DNA of 64,000 nucleotides from Terriglobia bacterium (GCA_020073525.1 JAIQFA010000010.1:30945-94944), one strand, 5' to 3'; positions 53,386-61,654 are shown, counted from the stretch's first letter. The notes: generated by a model from the letters alone, not told the origin. Numbers and translations: made by a program.

Positions 53386-53874
53386 ATGCCGAAAGCCAGT
53401 TCCGTTGTCACTCTCGACCAGGACGCCATCATCTCGGGGATCGAGATTGCGGCCCCCATCGAACGTGTCTTCCGTGCGCTGACTGACTCGGATCAACTGA
53501 TGCGCTGGTTTACTGACGCGAGTTGCCCGGTGAAGTTCTGGCAAATGGATGTGCGGCTGGGCGGGCGCTACAGCTACGCGACCGAGAAGAGCAGCATTGT
53601 CGTGAATGGCGTCAGCGAGTTCAAGTGTCATGGCGAGATCATTGAGATCGATCCGCCGCGGCTGCTGGTCTACACCTGGATCGGCAACTGGCATCTCGAT
53701 CCGGAAAAGAAGACAGTTGTGCGCTGGGAACTTGCGCCGATCGCATCCGGTACGCACGTGAAAGTAACGCATAGCGGTCTCGCTCAGGATCCGGAAGCTC
53801 GCAAGGATTACAGCGGCGGCTGGCCTGGCGTTGTGGAAAAGCTCCAACAATTCGCGGAAACGGGAAGGGCTTAG
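53386..53874 (+). CDS. SRPBCC (AHSA1-like) domain protein
   Basis: The 162-aa protein shows ISGIEIAAPIERVFRALTDS, the start of the START/AHSA1 helix-grip fold, LGGRYSYATE, IIEIDPPRLLVYTWIG and VKVTHSGLAQDPEARKDYSGGW. Such proteins bind hydrophobic ligands or modulate partner enzymes. It is homologous to the next gene, and both sit with the ArsR gene, a frequent pairing. The repeats before and after it are outside the coding part. Confidence 0.88.
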   Translation: MPKASSVVTLDQDAIISGIEIAAPIERVFRALTDSDQLMRWFTDASCPVKFWQMDVRLGGRYSYATEKSSIVVNGVSEFKCHGEIIEIDPPRLLVYTWIGNWHLDPEKKTVVRWELAPIASGTHVKVTHSGLAQDPEARKDYSGGWPGVVEKLQQFAETGRA

Positions 53875-53886
53875 GCTCTCTGGCAG

Positions 53887-53961
53887 AGCGCCGGAAGGCG
53901 CTTTCCTTATGCAGTTATGCAGCGTTTTCTTCATGCCTGAAGGCATGCCCTGATACGAACC
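53887..53961. repeat. Bipartite hairpin repeat with CCCTGATACGAACC tail (family D, copy 2)
   Basis: AGCGCC-GGAA-GGCGCT (53887-53902) is followed by CATGCC-TGAA-GGCATG (53932-53947) and the tail ending at 53961. The layout is that of 14904-14975. Confidence 0.8.
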
Positions 53962-53987
53962 TATACCAAAAGGAGTGATCGATCATC

Positions 53988-54494
53988 ATGGCGACCATGG
54001 CTATTTCTCACGATCAGGACGCGATTCAAGCCGAGATTCACATTGCCGCGCCACCGGAGCGCGTGTTTCAGGCGCTTACCGATCCGCGGCAGCTCATGCA
54101 GTGGTGGGGACAGAAGGGGATGTATCACCACACCGACTGGAAGGGCGACGTGCGTCCCGGAGGCCAGTGGCGATCGGAGGGCGTGAGCGATACCGATGGC
54201 TCGCCCTATCATGTCAGCGGCGAGTATGTGGATGTCGATCCGCCACGCGCCGTTTCTTACACCTGGGTTGCGAGCTGGTCGGGCCCGCTTAAGACTCTCG
54301 TCCGTTGGGACCTGGAAGCCGCTTCCGGAGGAACTGTGGTCCGCCTACGACACAGCGGATTTGCGGGGGCTCCAGCGGCGGCGAAGGGGCACTATGAAGG
54401 CTGGCAGCGCGTCATTGGATGGATGCAGGCGTTCGTGGAGAAGGGCGAAACCGTCGCAACGCGCCCGGTGATACCGGCGGCTCCGCGCAGATAA
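53988..54494 (+). CDS. SRPBCC (AHSA1-like) domain protein, second copy
   Basis: The 168-aa protein shows IQAEIHIAAPPERVFQALTD, DVRPGGQWRSEGVSD, YVDVDPPRAVSYTWVASW and VVRLRHSGFAGAPAAAKGHY, and aligns along its length with the preceding gene. It probably arose by duplication. The ribosome binding site AGGAG is about 12 nt upstream. ATG 53997 is an alternative. Confidence 0.88.
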   Translation: MATMAISHDQDAIQAEIHIAAPPERVFQALTDPRQLMQWWGQKGMYHHTDWKGDVRPGGQWRSEGVSDTDGSPYHVSGEYVDVDPPRAVSYTWVASWSGPLKTLVRWDLEAASGGTVVRLRHSGFAGAPAAAKGHYEGWQRVIGWMQAFVEKGETVATRPVIPAAPRR

Positions 54495-54572
54495 GAGCGC
54501 CAATGCAATTCAGGAGACGAGAAGACGGGATTGGCGCCTCTTGGCTCTTAAGGCACCAGCCAAACTAGTAGC

Positions 54573-54596
54573 GGAGGCCGCAAACTCGCGGCCTCC
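54573..54596 (+). terminator. Stem-loop after the SRPBCC gene
   Basis: GGAGGCCGC-AAACTC-GCGGCCTCC has a 9-bp perfect stem. A larger imperfect stem with ends AAGAGCGCCAAT and ATTGGCGCCTCTT lies just upstream (about 54494-54542). Neither has a long T-run. Confidence 0.6.
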
Positions 54597-54694
54597 GTGA
54601 TCTCATTGCTGATCCGTATCTTTGCGAGACTGTTTTACTGCTCCCCATTATTGCCGCCGTAGAGCCCACCCTTTCGCTGGTTTATACTGGCTCA

Positions 54695-56026
54695 ATGTCG
54701 GAGACCGTCGCCAAGACGTTTTACCTGGAAACCTTTGGGTGCCAGATGAATGCGCACGACTCCGAGAAGGTGGTCGGAACGCTCCGGCAGCAGGGGTATC
54801 GGCAGGTTCCCACGGTGGAAGAGGCGGGGCTGGTGCTGTATAACACCTGCTCGATTCGCGACAAGGCCGAGCAGAAGGTCTTCAACCGGCTGGCGGATTA
54901 TAAGAAGTATCGGGCGCAGGGAAAACAGTTTGGCGTCCTGGGGTGCGTGGCGCAGCAGGAGGGCGAAAAGATTTTCGAGCGGGCGCCTTATGTATCGCTG
55001 GTGTGCGGGTCGGCTTCGTATCAGAATCTTCCGCAGATGCTGGTGCAGCTCGAGACTGGCGGACAGCGGGTTACCGGGCTTGACGATCGCGAGACCGACA
55101 AGTGCTTCGAGACTGAGTACACAGCTCGCACGAATCCGCATCGCGGATACATCACGATCATCGAGGGATGCGACAAGTTCTGCGCTTATTGCGTGGTGCC
55201 TTATACGCGCGGCAAGGAGCGCAGCCGGACTTCGGTGTCGGTGCTGGAAGAAGCGCGGCAGCTGGTCGACCTTGGGTATAGCGAGATTCAGCTGCTCGGG
55301 CAAAACGTGAACTCTTACCGCGATCCTGATGGAAAGAAGACATTTGCTGAGTTGCTGGCGGCGATTGCTTCGGTTGCCGGAATTCGGCGAGTGCGGTTTA
55401 CTACCTCCCATCCGCGCGATTTTGGGCGCGATATTGTCGATGTCATCGACTCCGTGCCTGCCCTTTGCGATCATGTGCATCTGCCGGTGCAGAGCGGATC
55501 GACTCGCGTGCTGGATGCGATGCAAAGGCTCTACACCCGGGAGCAGTACCTGGAGCGCATTTCCTGGATTCAGGCGGCTCGGCGGGATATTTCTCTTACC
55601 AGCGATCTCATTGTTGGATTTCCGGGGGAGACGGAACGGGAGTTTGAAGAGACGCTGACGTTGATGGACGTGGTTGGGTATGACTCGGTGTTTACGTTTA
55701 AGTATTCTCCGCGGCCGAACACTCCGGCTCTGGGGCTGGAGGATGCAATTTCTGAGGCGGAGAAGGCGCGGAGGCTGGCTGTATTGAATGACAGGCAGAA
55801 GCAGATTGGGGCGGAGCGCAATCGACGGCATGTTGGGCAGGTGCTCGAAGTCATGGTGGAAGGGAAGAATCCGGCGCGTGGACAGTGGATTGGGCGAACT
55901 TCGCAGATCAAGGTAATGAACTTTACGGTGCCGAATGGCATCGAACTCACGACCGGGAGCTACGTTCGCGTGCGGGTTACGGGGAGCTTCCCGAACAGTT
56001 TGGTGGGGGAGATGGCAGGCGCTTGA
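54695..56026 (+). CDS. miaB: tRNA-2-methylthio-N6-dimethylallyladenosine synthase MiaB
   Basis: The 443-aa radical-SAM methylthiotransferase has the N-terminal cluster Cys in ETFGCQMNAHDSEK, then NTCSIRDKAEQ and GVLGCVAQQEG. The radical-SAM motif is CDKFCAYC within IEGCDKFCAYCVVPYTRGKE. LIVGFPGETEREFEETL and a C-terminal TRAM domain (TSQIKVMNFTVPNGIEL) complete it. It adds the ms2 group to i6A37 in tRNAs. The bifunctional nuclease gene follows after a hairpin pair. Confidence 0.97.
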   Translation: MSETVAKTFYLETFGCQMNAHDSEKVVGTLRQQGYRQVPTVEEAGLVLYNTCSIRDKAEQKVFNRLADYKKYRAQGKQFGVLGCVAQQEGEKIFERAPYVSLVCGSASYQNLPQMLVQLETGGQRVTGLDDRETDKCFETEYTARTNPHRGYITIIEGCDKFCAYCVVPYTRGKERSRTSVSVLEEARQLVDLGYSEIQLLGQNVNSYRDPDGKKTFAELLAAIASVAGIRRVRFTTSHPRDFGRDIVDVIDSVPALCDHVHLPVQSGSTRVLDAMQRLYTREQYLERISWIQAARRDISLTSDLIVGFPGETEREFEETLTLMDVVGYDSVFTFKYSPRPNTPALGLEDAISEAEKARRLAVLNDRQKQIGAERNRRHVGQVLEVMVEGKNPARGQWIGRTSQIKVMNFTVPNGIELTTGSYVRVRVTGSFPNSLVGEMAGA

Positions 56027-56032
56027 TTTATC

Positions 56033-56109
56033 GTAGAGACGCGGCTTGCCGCGTCTCCCACCGCGAGTGAGACGGTGCACGCAAGACGGGGCGCAAGCCC
56101 CGTCTCTAC
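56033..56109. repeat. REP-like inverted hairpin pair bounded by GTAG and CTAC (family A, copy 3)
   Basis: GTAG and GAGACGCGGC-TT-GCCGCGTCTC are followed by a longer second half that ends CAAGCCCCGTCTCTAC. The second half seems to hold a small extra insertion (GGTGCACGCAAGAC) compared with 53298-53359. Confidence 0.85.
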
Positions 56110-56134
56110 AGGCGGCTTGCTGGTTGAGGGTCTT

Positions 56135-56623
56135 ATGGAAGTGGAAATGAAAATTCGGGGGCTGATGATGGATCCGGTGTCGAACATGCCGATTGTGCTG
56201 CTCAAGGACGTGGGCAGCGACACGGTGTTGCCGATATGGGTCGGGGCTTACGAAGCGAATGCCATCGCGCTGGAAATCGAAAAAGTCAGCACGCCGCGTC
56301 CTATGACCCACGACTTGATCAAGAATGTTCTTACCGGGCTCGACGCGCTGGTTCACAAAGTGGTGGTCACGGAACTCAAGGACGATACTTTCTATGCGGT
56401 GATCTGGCTGGAGAAGGAAGGGCACGTCATCAGCATCGACTCCCGTCCGTCCGACGCCTTGGCGCTGGCGCTGCGCGTGGATTGCCCGATTTTCGTGGAG
56501 GACGAGGTTTTGAAGACCTCCAAGCAGGCCGCCGCCAATCCGATCCCCGCCGTCAACAGCGAGGAGCTCCGCAAGTATCTGGAAGATCTCGATGATGATG
56601 ATCTGGGCAAGTACAAGATGTAG
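56135..56623 (+). CDS. Bifunctional nuclease family protein (BFN/DUF151)
   Basis: From ATG 56135 (GAGGG upstream) the 162-aa protein reads MKIRGLMMDPVSNMPIVLLK, then VLPIWVGAYEANAIALEIEK, RPMTHDLIKNVL and IDSRPSDALALALRVDCPIF, which are the conserved blocks of the BFN domain. Members show nuclease activity in plants and mycobacteria-related proteins, but the bacterial role is unsettled. The acidic C-terminus is LEDLDDDDLGKYKM. Confidence 0.9.
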   Translation: MEVEMKIRGLMMDPVSNMPIVLLKDVGSDTVLPIWVGAYEANAIALEIEKVSTPRPMTHDLIKNVLTGLDALVHKVVVTELKDDTFYAVIWLEKEGHVISIDSRPSDALALALRVDCPIFVEDEVLKTSKQAAANPIPAVNSEELRKYLEDLDDDDLGKYKM

Positions 56624-57740
56624 GAAGGCAGCTCTCGGCTCTCAGCTGTCGGCTCTCAGGTTGGCCGCGTTTCTTTTGTTCGCCGGATTATCTGCGCGAA
56701 TGTCGCCCGCGCAAAACTATCCTTCGGCGCCTAATGCGCCTTCAAAGATTCCTTCTTCAGGATCGACTCTTGCGCTGCGTGCTTCCTCTACCATGAACGT
56801 CGCCTCCGAAATGGGCGGAGCGTTCATGAGCCCTTCGAAGTGCGACGCGGAGGGGAATCTCTATATCCGCAAGTACGCTGTGGACCGGCCGCTGCTGGGT
56901 CCGGTGGTCAAGATCGATGCGGATGGCAAGCGCACCGCGCTTTTTGATGCGGCCGCATTTTCTCAGTTGGCGCTTGATCGCGCCGACGCTTTTTCGCCCG
57001 CGCCCGACGGCGGCATGTATCAGATTGCGCAGAGCGGAGTTCTTAAGCCACGCATCTACGTGCTGCATTTTTCTTCGGACGGGTCGGCCGCATCGCCGAC
57101 GCGTCTTGAGGCCGACTTGGAGGTTTATACTTTCGCGGCGTTTGCCGACGGAAATTTCCTGGTCTCGGGGGTGCAGCGCGATGTGCAGAACAAGAACGAT
57201 CGCGGCCGCAACTTCACCGCAGTGTTTTCCGCCGACGGCAGGGAACTGGCGCAACTTTCATTCGAGGAGCCACGTAACTCTGCGAAAACGGGGACGAAGC
57301 CGGTCAAGGGCGCGGGGCAGCAGGATACTACGAAGGCCGCTGAGAAAGCCGCGCCCATGCTCGATCTGGCCGATGCCGAGGTCGGGGACGATGGCAACCT
57401 TTATGTCATGCGTGGATCGTCGCCGGCACTGGTCTATGTGATCGCGTCGAGCGGCAAGATTGTGAAGACGCTCAAGGTGGCCGCTCCGGTGAAAGGCGCC
57501 GCACCCAGTGCATTTCATGTTTCTGGAAACCGGCTGGCGATTTCCTTCTGGAATGACGAAACGCAGGGCCAGACGGTCGTCGTCGCTGACGCGCAGACGG
57601 GACGGGAGATTGCGCGCTATGCCGACAGCGGCGACCTAGGCCCGTCGTTCGCATGCTATTCAGCCAACGAGGGAGCGTTCACCTTTCTGAAGCTGGGAGA
57701 GGGAAATGCCCTGCAAGTTGTCCGCGCGGAGGCGCAGTAG
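56592..57740 (+). CDS. Exported beta-propeller-like protein, function unknown
   Basis: The frame is open from 56592 and overlaps the nuclease gene by 32 bp. The true start is uncertain: ATG 56592 has GGAAG upstream, while TTG 56661 or a CTG at 56646 would give a more typical signal peptide (LRLAAFLLFAGLSARMSPAQ). The mature part has propeller-like blades (CDAEGNLYIRKYAV, FSADGRELAQLSF, VGDDGNLYVMRGSS, ADAQTGREIARYADSG). A repeat string AGCTCTCGGCTCTCAG at the start recurs at about 61642. Confidence 0.7.
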   Translation: MMMIWASTRCRKAALGSQLSALRLAAFLLFAGLSARMSPAQNYPSAPNAPSKIPSSGSTLALRASSTMNVASEMGGAFMSPSKCDAEGNLYIRKYAVDRPLLGPVVKIDADGKRTALFDAAAFSQLALDRADAFSPAPDGGMYQIAQSGVLKPRIYVLHFSSDGSAASPTRLEADLEVYTFAAFADGNFLVSGVQRDVQNKNDRGRNFTAVFSADGRELAQLSFEEPRNSAKTGTKPVKGAGQQDTTKAAEKAAPMLDLADAEVGDDGNLYVMRGSSPALVYVIASSGKIVKTLKVAAPVKGAAPSAFHVSGNRLAISFWNDETQGQTVVVADAQTGREIARYADSGDLGPSFACYSANEGAFTFLKLGEGNALQVVRAEAQ

Positions 57741-57743
57741 CCA

Positions 57744-57809
57744 GCCCCTAAAGGGCGTTCATTTTCGAAGGGCTTGCGGTATCGCTAAAGCGATACCCTG
57801 ATACGAACC
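57744..57809. repeat. Bipartite hairpin repeat with CCCTGATACGAACC tail (family D, copy 3)
   Basis: GCCC-CTAAA-GGGC (57744-57756) is followed by GGTATCGC-TAAA-GCGATACC (57778-57797) and CCCTGATACGAACC (57796-57809). Confidence 0.85.
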
Positions 57810-57902
57810 CGAGTCTTTCAGTAGACAGTACAGATGTGCCCTTCCCCAAAAACGCTGTTGAGAGGGCCTCTGGTTACAGATTACAGGTGACTGATTCTGC
57901 AC

Positions 57903-58214
57903 ATGCCCGATTCTGCTGAACAGCTCCAGCGCCTTTACGTTGCCGGGTTCGAACTTCAGACCTTTGAACGCTATCCCAAGTGCATCGGCGTGGTGCGGGA
58001 CAACTGCGTCGCTATGTTGGTTCCGGGCATGGACGGCTTACAAGTTCTGGGAACGCCAGGCTGGCGCATAGGCGAAGTAATGGGCGTACTGACCGAATTT
58101 GAGGGGCGTAAAGTCTTTCAGGCCAAGAGCGAAATGGTTGAGGCCACGCCGGAGCGGCTCGCGACGCTACAGAAGTTCCGCCAGGACCTCGCAGAATTGA
58201 TGAGCGCGGTGTGA
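57903..58214 (+). CDS. Small hypothetical protein, 103 aa
   Basis: The soluble protein (MPDSAEQLQRLYVAGFELQT...) has a compact alpha/beta pattern with CIGVVRDNCVAMLVPGMDGL and ends in an amphipathic helix (TPERLATLQKFRQDLAELM). There is no signal peptide. Similar short proteins appear in Acidobacteriota without assigned function. Confidence 0.65.
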   Translation: MPDSAEQLQRLYVAGFELQTFERYPKCIGVVRDNCVAMLVPGMDGLQVLGTPGWRIGEVMGVLTEFEGRKVFQAKSEMVEATPERLATLQKFRQDLAELMSAV

Positions 58215-58269
58215 TGCCAGACGTTTCGAAGTAGCATCACATACTTAGAATGATGCGTATATCAGAATA

Positions 58270-58314
58270 TTGACATCACTCTGTTTATTGTGACATCATT
58301 GTCCACATGCGGAC
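58270..58314 (+). promoter_or_regulatory. vapBC promoter/operator region
   Basis: TTGACA at 58270-58275 is a -35 candidate, with a weak -10 CATCAT at 58294. TGACATCA repeats at 58271 and 58291, 20 bp apart (two helix turns), and GTCC...GGAC (58301-58314) spans the start codon. Such spacing suits a ribbon-helix-helix repressor. Confidence 0.5.
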
Positions 58315-58534
58315 AACCCTCAGTCTCGATGATGATGTTTTTCAGGTCGTCAAGACCTATGCCGAAAGCCGGTCGCTAGCACTGGGGAAGGCGCTCTCGG
58401 AACTGGTGCGTCGCGGCCTCAGCGCGCCTGCGAAGACGCGGGTCGTGAACGGCCTCGTGGTCTTTGATATTCCGGAGGACAGCGAGACGGCTACATCCGA
58501 GCTAGTGAAGCGGCTGGAAGCCGACGAGCCGTGA
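58307..58534 (+). CDS. vapB: VapB-type antitoxin (ribbon-helix-helix)
   Basis: The 75-aa protein has the RHH start MRTTLSLDDDVFQVVKTYAE and helix SLALGKALSELVRRGL, with a C-terminal toxin-binding tail (VFDIPEDSETATSELVKRLE). It is translationally coupled to vapC through a GTGA overlap. RHH antitoxins bind and neutralise the PIN toxin and repress their own promoter. Confidence 0.88.
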   Translation: MRTTLSLDDDVFQVVKTYAESRSLALGKALSELVRRGLSAPAKTRVVNGLVVFDIPEDSETATSELVKRLEADEP

Positions 58535-58965
58535 GCTGCCTGCTGGATGTCAACGTGCTGATTGCGCTCCTCTGGCCTCCGCACGAGGCCCATGCTCGAG
58601 CGCAGCGCTGGTTCGCGCAGAATGCCCGCCATGGGTGGGCGACCTGCGCCATGACACAGGCCGGCTTTGTTCGGGTTGTCTCGAATCCAGTCTTTTCGCG
58701 GCGTGCTGTCTCTCCTCGAGATGCGCTGGAGGTGCTGAGTGGCAGCCTGCAGCATCCGGCGCATCACTTCTGGACCGAAGATCTCGGAGTCACCGAGGCC
58801 CTTACTCACTTTGGACGGCGACTGTTCGGCCACCAGCAAATCACGGACGCCTACTTGCTCGGACTCGCGATTCACAAGAAGGGAAGACTGGCTACTCTCG
58901 ACGCCAGTCTTTCTGAGCTGCTTCCCGAACAGAGTGCCGCAAGGGCCCGGATCGTGCTTCTCTGA
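58531..58965 (+). CDS. vapC: VapC-type PIN-domain ribonuclease toxin
   Basis: The 144-aa protein starts at GTG 58531 and has LLDVNVLIALLWPPHEAH with the first Asp. TQAGFVRVVSNPVF follows, then the Asp residues in HQQITDAYLLGLAI and LATLDASLSELLP. The acidic PIN site is complete, so the nuclease is probably active. Family members cut tRNA or rRNA. Confidence 0.9.
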   Translation: MSCLLDVNVLIALLWPPHEAHARAQRWFAQNARHGWATCAMTQAGFVRVVSNPVFSRRAVSPRDALEVLSGSLQHPAHHFWTEDLGVTEALTHFGRRLFGHQQITDAYLLGLAIHKKGRLATLDASLSELLPEQSAARARIVLL

Positions 58966-59103
58966 ATCCGCAGGCGGTTTCAGAGATACTTGATGTTAGT
59001 CAGAAGCCCTAGTTGATGATCGGTTGGGGATAGGCACGCAATAGACTTTTGGAAATACTTCACATAATACCTGTTATCGGACGTTGCTGAAATAACTGAT
59101 ATT

Positions 59104-59824
59104 CTACGCAACGCCGAGCGCATATACAGCCCAAGGCGCAATCTGCACCTCACTCAACCAACGGTACGGCTCGTCTTCCCTTGCCAAGGGCTCGTGCTTC
59201 TTCAGCAGCTGTAGTTGGGCTTCGTCGAAAACTTTCCGGTACGCCTCGTCAGTCCACAGGATGTCCTCTACGGGGCGCGAATCAGCGTGATCGGTCACAA
59301 TGATTCGCACTTTATCTCCCGATTTCGCCAGTCGGTTTTCGGGAAAGTCTTTTGTCGAAAAACGACGCCCACTCGTGGATGTAAATGTCCGGTCTGGAGA
59401 CAATCAGCACAAGCTTACCCTCTCGATTAAGGAGGCGACCCAGATCCCGCAGAAGGCGCACTTTGTCCTGGCCGGCGATGTTGTCGAAAGTAAAGGCAGC
59501 GAGCACCAGATCATAGGTTCCGGGTGGAAACGAGCGCAGGTCATCTCCGGGAACCAGGCGGTAGTCGCCGGAGGAATCCAACTCTCGTGCTTTCCGGATC
59601 ATATCCTCGGCAATATCAACTCCAGTGACCTCGAAGCCGAGTTGGCACAGGAACCGTGTGGAGCGTCCCGTGCCGCAACCGAAGTCCATAGCTCTACGAC
59701 CGCGAACATGCGCGTGGAGAATGGCCTGGATGTCGCGATACGCCAAATGGTAAGTGTTCTTGAACTCCAGGGTGGCATAGGCTTCGGCTCGGGTGCCGTC
59801 TTCATAACAGTTGGCGAAGGTCAA
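59104..59824 (-). pseudogene. Class I SAM methyltransferase with a frameshift
   Basis: The first frame (59824 to 59312) encodes MTFANCYEDGTRAEAYATLE, the SAM motif RRAMDFGCGTGRSTRFL and VLIVSRPDIYIHEWASFFDK. The second frame (from about 59360 down to 59104) continues with DFPENRLAKSGDKVRIIVTD and ends EVQIAPWAVYALGVA. Joining them after FFDK gives one coherent methyltransferase of about 239 aa. The frames meet at GACAAAAGAC (about 59353-59362 on the minus strand), where losing one A restores the frame. It may be a real mutation or a sequence error. Confidence 0.75.
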
Positions 59825-59908
59825 TGAATTCTCCTTCCGGCTAGAACTCGGCTGGCGCTTCCGCGCCTGGGTATACGGCCCGTTGCACTCTGCGTCGTGA
59901 GTACCGTG

Positions 59909-59927
59909 GACGGGCGAGGCGCCCGTC
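59909..59927. repeat. GACGGGCG-type palindrome
   Basis: GACGGGCG-AGG-CGCCCGTC lies between the methyltransferase and truB genes. A related one, GACGGGCG-ACG-CGCCCGTC, is at 63000-63018. Confidence 0.65.
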
Positions 59928-59938
59928 GCTCCACCGTA

Positions 59939-60817
59939 TCATGTGGGGAACACGATCTTCGGATGGAAAAGCGTACCCGCGATGCGGGTGGCGATAGCTA
60001 TCAACTCTCCTTGGCCGTAGAAGACCTTGACCTGCGGTGCGCGGGACATTTCCGGGAGGTTCACGGCACGGCCGCTGCGGATGAGAGCCGCGCTTTCTTC
60101 GGTAGCGGTCACACTCGGCAGATCCGGCACCAACTTTCGGGGATGGACAAACAACGACTCAACGATTCCCTGCTGCATCGCGGCTTCCAGCGCCGGGAGC
60201 GTGTGGGCATCTGCGATGGCGAACTCGGCGACAGCGGTGCGTCGCAGGCTGGCCAAGTGCGCGCCGCAGCCCAGTCTTTTTCCCATTTCGTGCGCCACCG
60301 AGCGTATGTACGTGCCGGAGGCCACGCGGGCGCGGAAGGTGGCTTGGTCGTCGGTCGTGTCCAGAATCTCGAATTCCTTGATTTCCACTTGTACGGGTTG
60401 GAGTGTCACTTCCTTGTTTTTGCGGGCGAGTTTGTAGGCGGGGACTCCGGCAATTTTCTTGGCGGAAAACGGCGGCGGCATCTGCTCGATGATGCCGTGA
60501 AACTGCGCCGCCAGGGCGCGCACTTCCTCAGGCTTCAGGTGTACGTCCTGAACCGGCGTGGTGAGTGCGCCGTCGGCATCGTAGGTGTCGGTGGCGAAGC
60601 CGAAGCGGATTACGCCTTCATAGGTCTTCTCGGAATGGGCGTAGAACTGCGCCAGACGCGTGAGATTGCCAACCACAATCGGCAGGACTCCGGTGGCCGA
60701 GGGGTCCAAAGTTCCGAGATGGCCGACCGAGCGCTGGCCGAGAATGCGGCGGACGCGGTTGACCACATCGTGCGAGGTAAGCCCGGGCGGTTTATCGAGG
60801 ACGATGACACCGTTCAT
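59939..60817 (-). CDS. truB: tRNA pseudouridine(55) synthase TruB
   Basis: ATG 60817 gives MNGVIVLDKPPGLTSHDVVN and 292 aa. The catalytic Asp is in GHLGTLDPSATGVLPIVVG, with YEGVIRFGFATDTYD and ARVASGTYIRSVAHEMG as further TruB blocks. It makes pseudouridine 55 in the T loop of tRNA. The upstream 22 residues of the longer frame derive from an A/T-rich repeat and are not used. It is divergent from the rhomboid gene. Confidence 0.96.
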   Translation of the reverse strand: MNGVIVLDKPPGLTSHDVVNRVRRILGQRSVGHLGTLDPSATGVLPIVVGNLTRLAQFYAHSEKTYEGVIRFGFATDTYDADGALTTPVQDVHLKPEEVRALAAQFHGIIEQMPPPFSAKKIAGVPAYKLARKNKEVTLQPVQVEIKEFEILDTTDDQATFRARVASGTYIRSVAHEMGKRLGCGAHLASLRRTAVAEFAIADAHTLPALEAAMQQGIVESLFVHPRKLVPDLPSVTATEESAALIRSGRAVNLPEMSRAPQVKVFYGQGELIAIATRIAGTLFHPKIVFPT

Positions 60818-60819
60818 AG

Positions 60820-60930
60820 AATTTCGTAATTTGGTAATTTGTAATCTGGCAATTTGCGGACGGCTGCTGTGGACGGTGGTCACGATACTCTCTCAAATTA
60901 CCAGATTCCAGATTACACAATTACCAATTC
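60820..60930. repeat. A/T-rich inverted repeat between truB and rhomboid
   Basis: The left arm (AATTTGGTAATTTGTAATCT..., 60829 on) and the right arm (...AGATTACACAATTACCAATT, to 60928) are imperfect inverted copies in a divergent promoter region. The composition is far from the GC-rich background. Confidence 0.75.
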
Positions 60931-60933
60931 CTT

Positions 60934-61632
60934 ATGATTCCTCTTCGTGACGATCAGCCGACCTTTTCGACGCCCTTCGTCAACTATTTCCTGATCGTCC
61001 TGAACGTTGTCGTCTTTCTATGGGAGCTTTCGGTTAGCCACCGCGCGCTGGGTCTATTCATGCTCGAATTCGGCGTGGTTCCTCATCACACGCTGGCCGT
61101 GCTGACCGGGCAATCCTATGACGGGCTGGCGACCGCGTTTTTGCCTCTCTTCACATCCATGTTCCTGCACGCTTCATTCTTGCACGTCGCCGGAAACATG
61201 CTGTTTCTGTGGATTTTCGGCGACAATGTCGAGGACTACCTGGGACACTTCGCATACCTTTTCTTCTATCTGGCCAGCGGCGTGGCCGCCGGCATGACGC
61301 ACATTCTGCTGAACCAGGCCTCGCGCGTACCCAGCGTGGGCGCGAGTGGCGCGATTGCGGGGGTGATGGGAGCGTACTTCATCCTGTATCCGAAGGCGCG
61401 GGTGCTGATCTGGTTTCCGCCGATATTTCTGTTTCATGTTCCGGCCTGGCTGATGCTGGGCTACTGGTTCGTGGGAAACTTCCTGAGCGGCACGGCCACT
61501 GCTATCGCCGAGACCAGCCAGACGTCGGGTGGGATTGCCTTCTGGGCGCATGTCGGAGGCTTCGTCGCAGGAGTGGTTATGGTGAATGTGTTTCGGGAAC
61601 GACCGCACCGATACCGGTATGGGACGTGGTAG
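60934..61632 (+). CDS. Rhomboid family intramembrane serine protease
   Basis: The 232-aa membrane protein has six or seven TM helices. The catalytic Ser is in VPSVGASGAIAGVMGAYFI and the His in GGIAFWAHVGGFVAGVVMV. FLHASFLHVAGNMLFLWIFG is the conserved His/Asn-bearing TM2. It cleaves TM helices of substrates within the inner membrane. The start MIPLRDDQPTFSTPFVNYFL is typical. Confidence 0.94.
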   Translation: MIPLRDDQPTFSTPFVNYFLIVLNVVVFLWELSVSHRALGLFMLEFGVVPHHTLAVLTGQSYDGLATAFLPLFTSMFLHASFLHVAGNMLFLWIFGDNVEDYLGHFAYLFFYLASGVAAGMTHILLNQASRVPSVGASGAIAGVMGAYFILYPKARVLIWFPPIFLFHVPAWLMLGYWFVGNFLSGTATAIAETSQTSGGIAFWAHVGGFVAGVVMVNVFRERPHRYRYGTW

Positions 61633-61654
61633 TGCAACTGCCAGCTCTCGGCTC

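Noticed and set aside
54692..56425. 577-codon open frame opposite miaB and the nuclease gene
   Set aside because: It is antisense to two clear genes and His/Arg-rich as shadows usually are.
59104..59403. Independent small gene at the 3' part of the broken methyltransferase
   Set aside because: Its protein continues the methyltransferase C-terminus, and its own first codons are antisense to no start signal, so it is better read as the second half of one gene.
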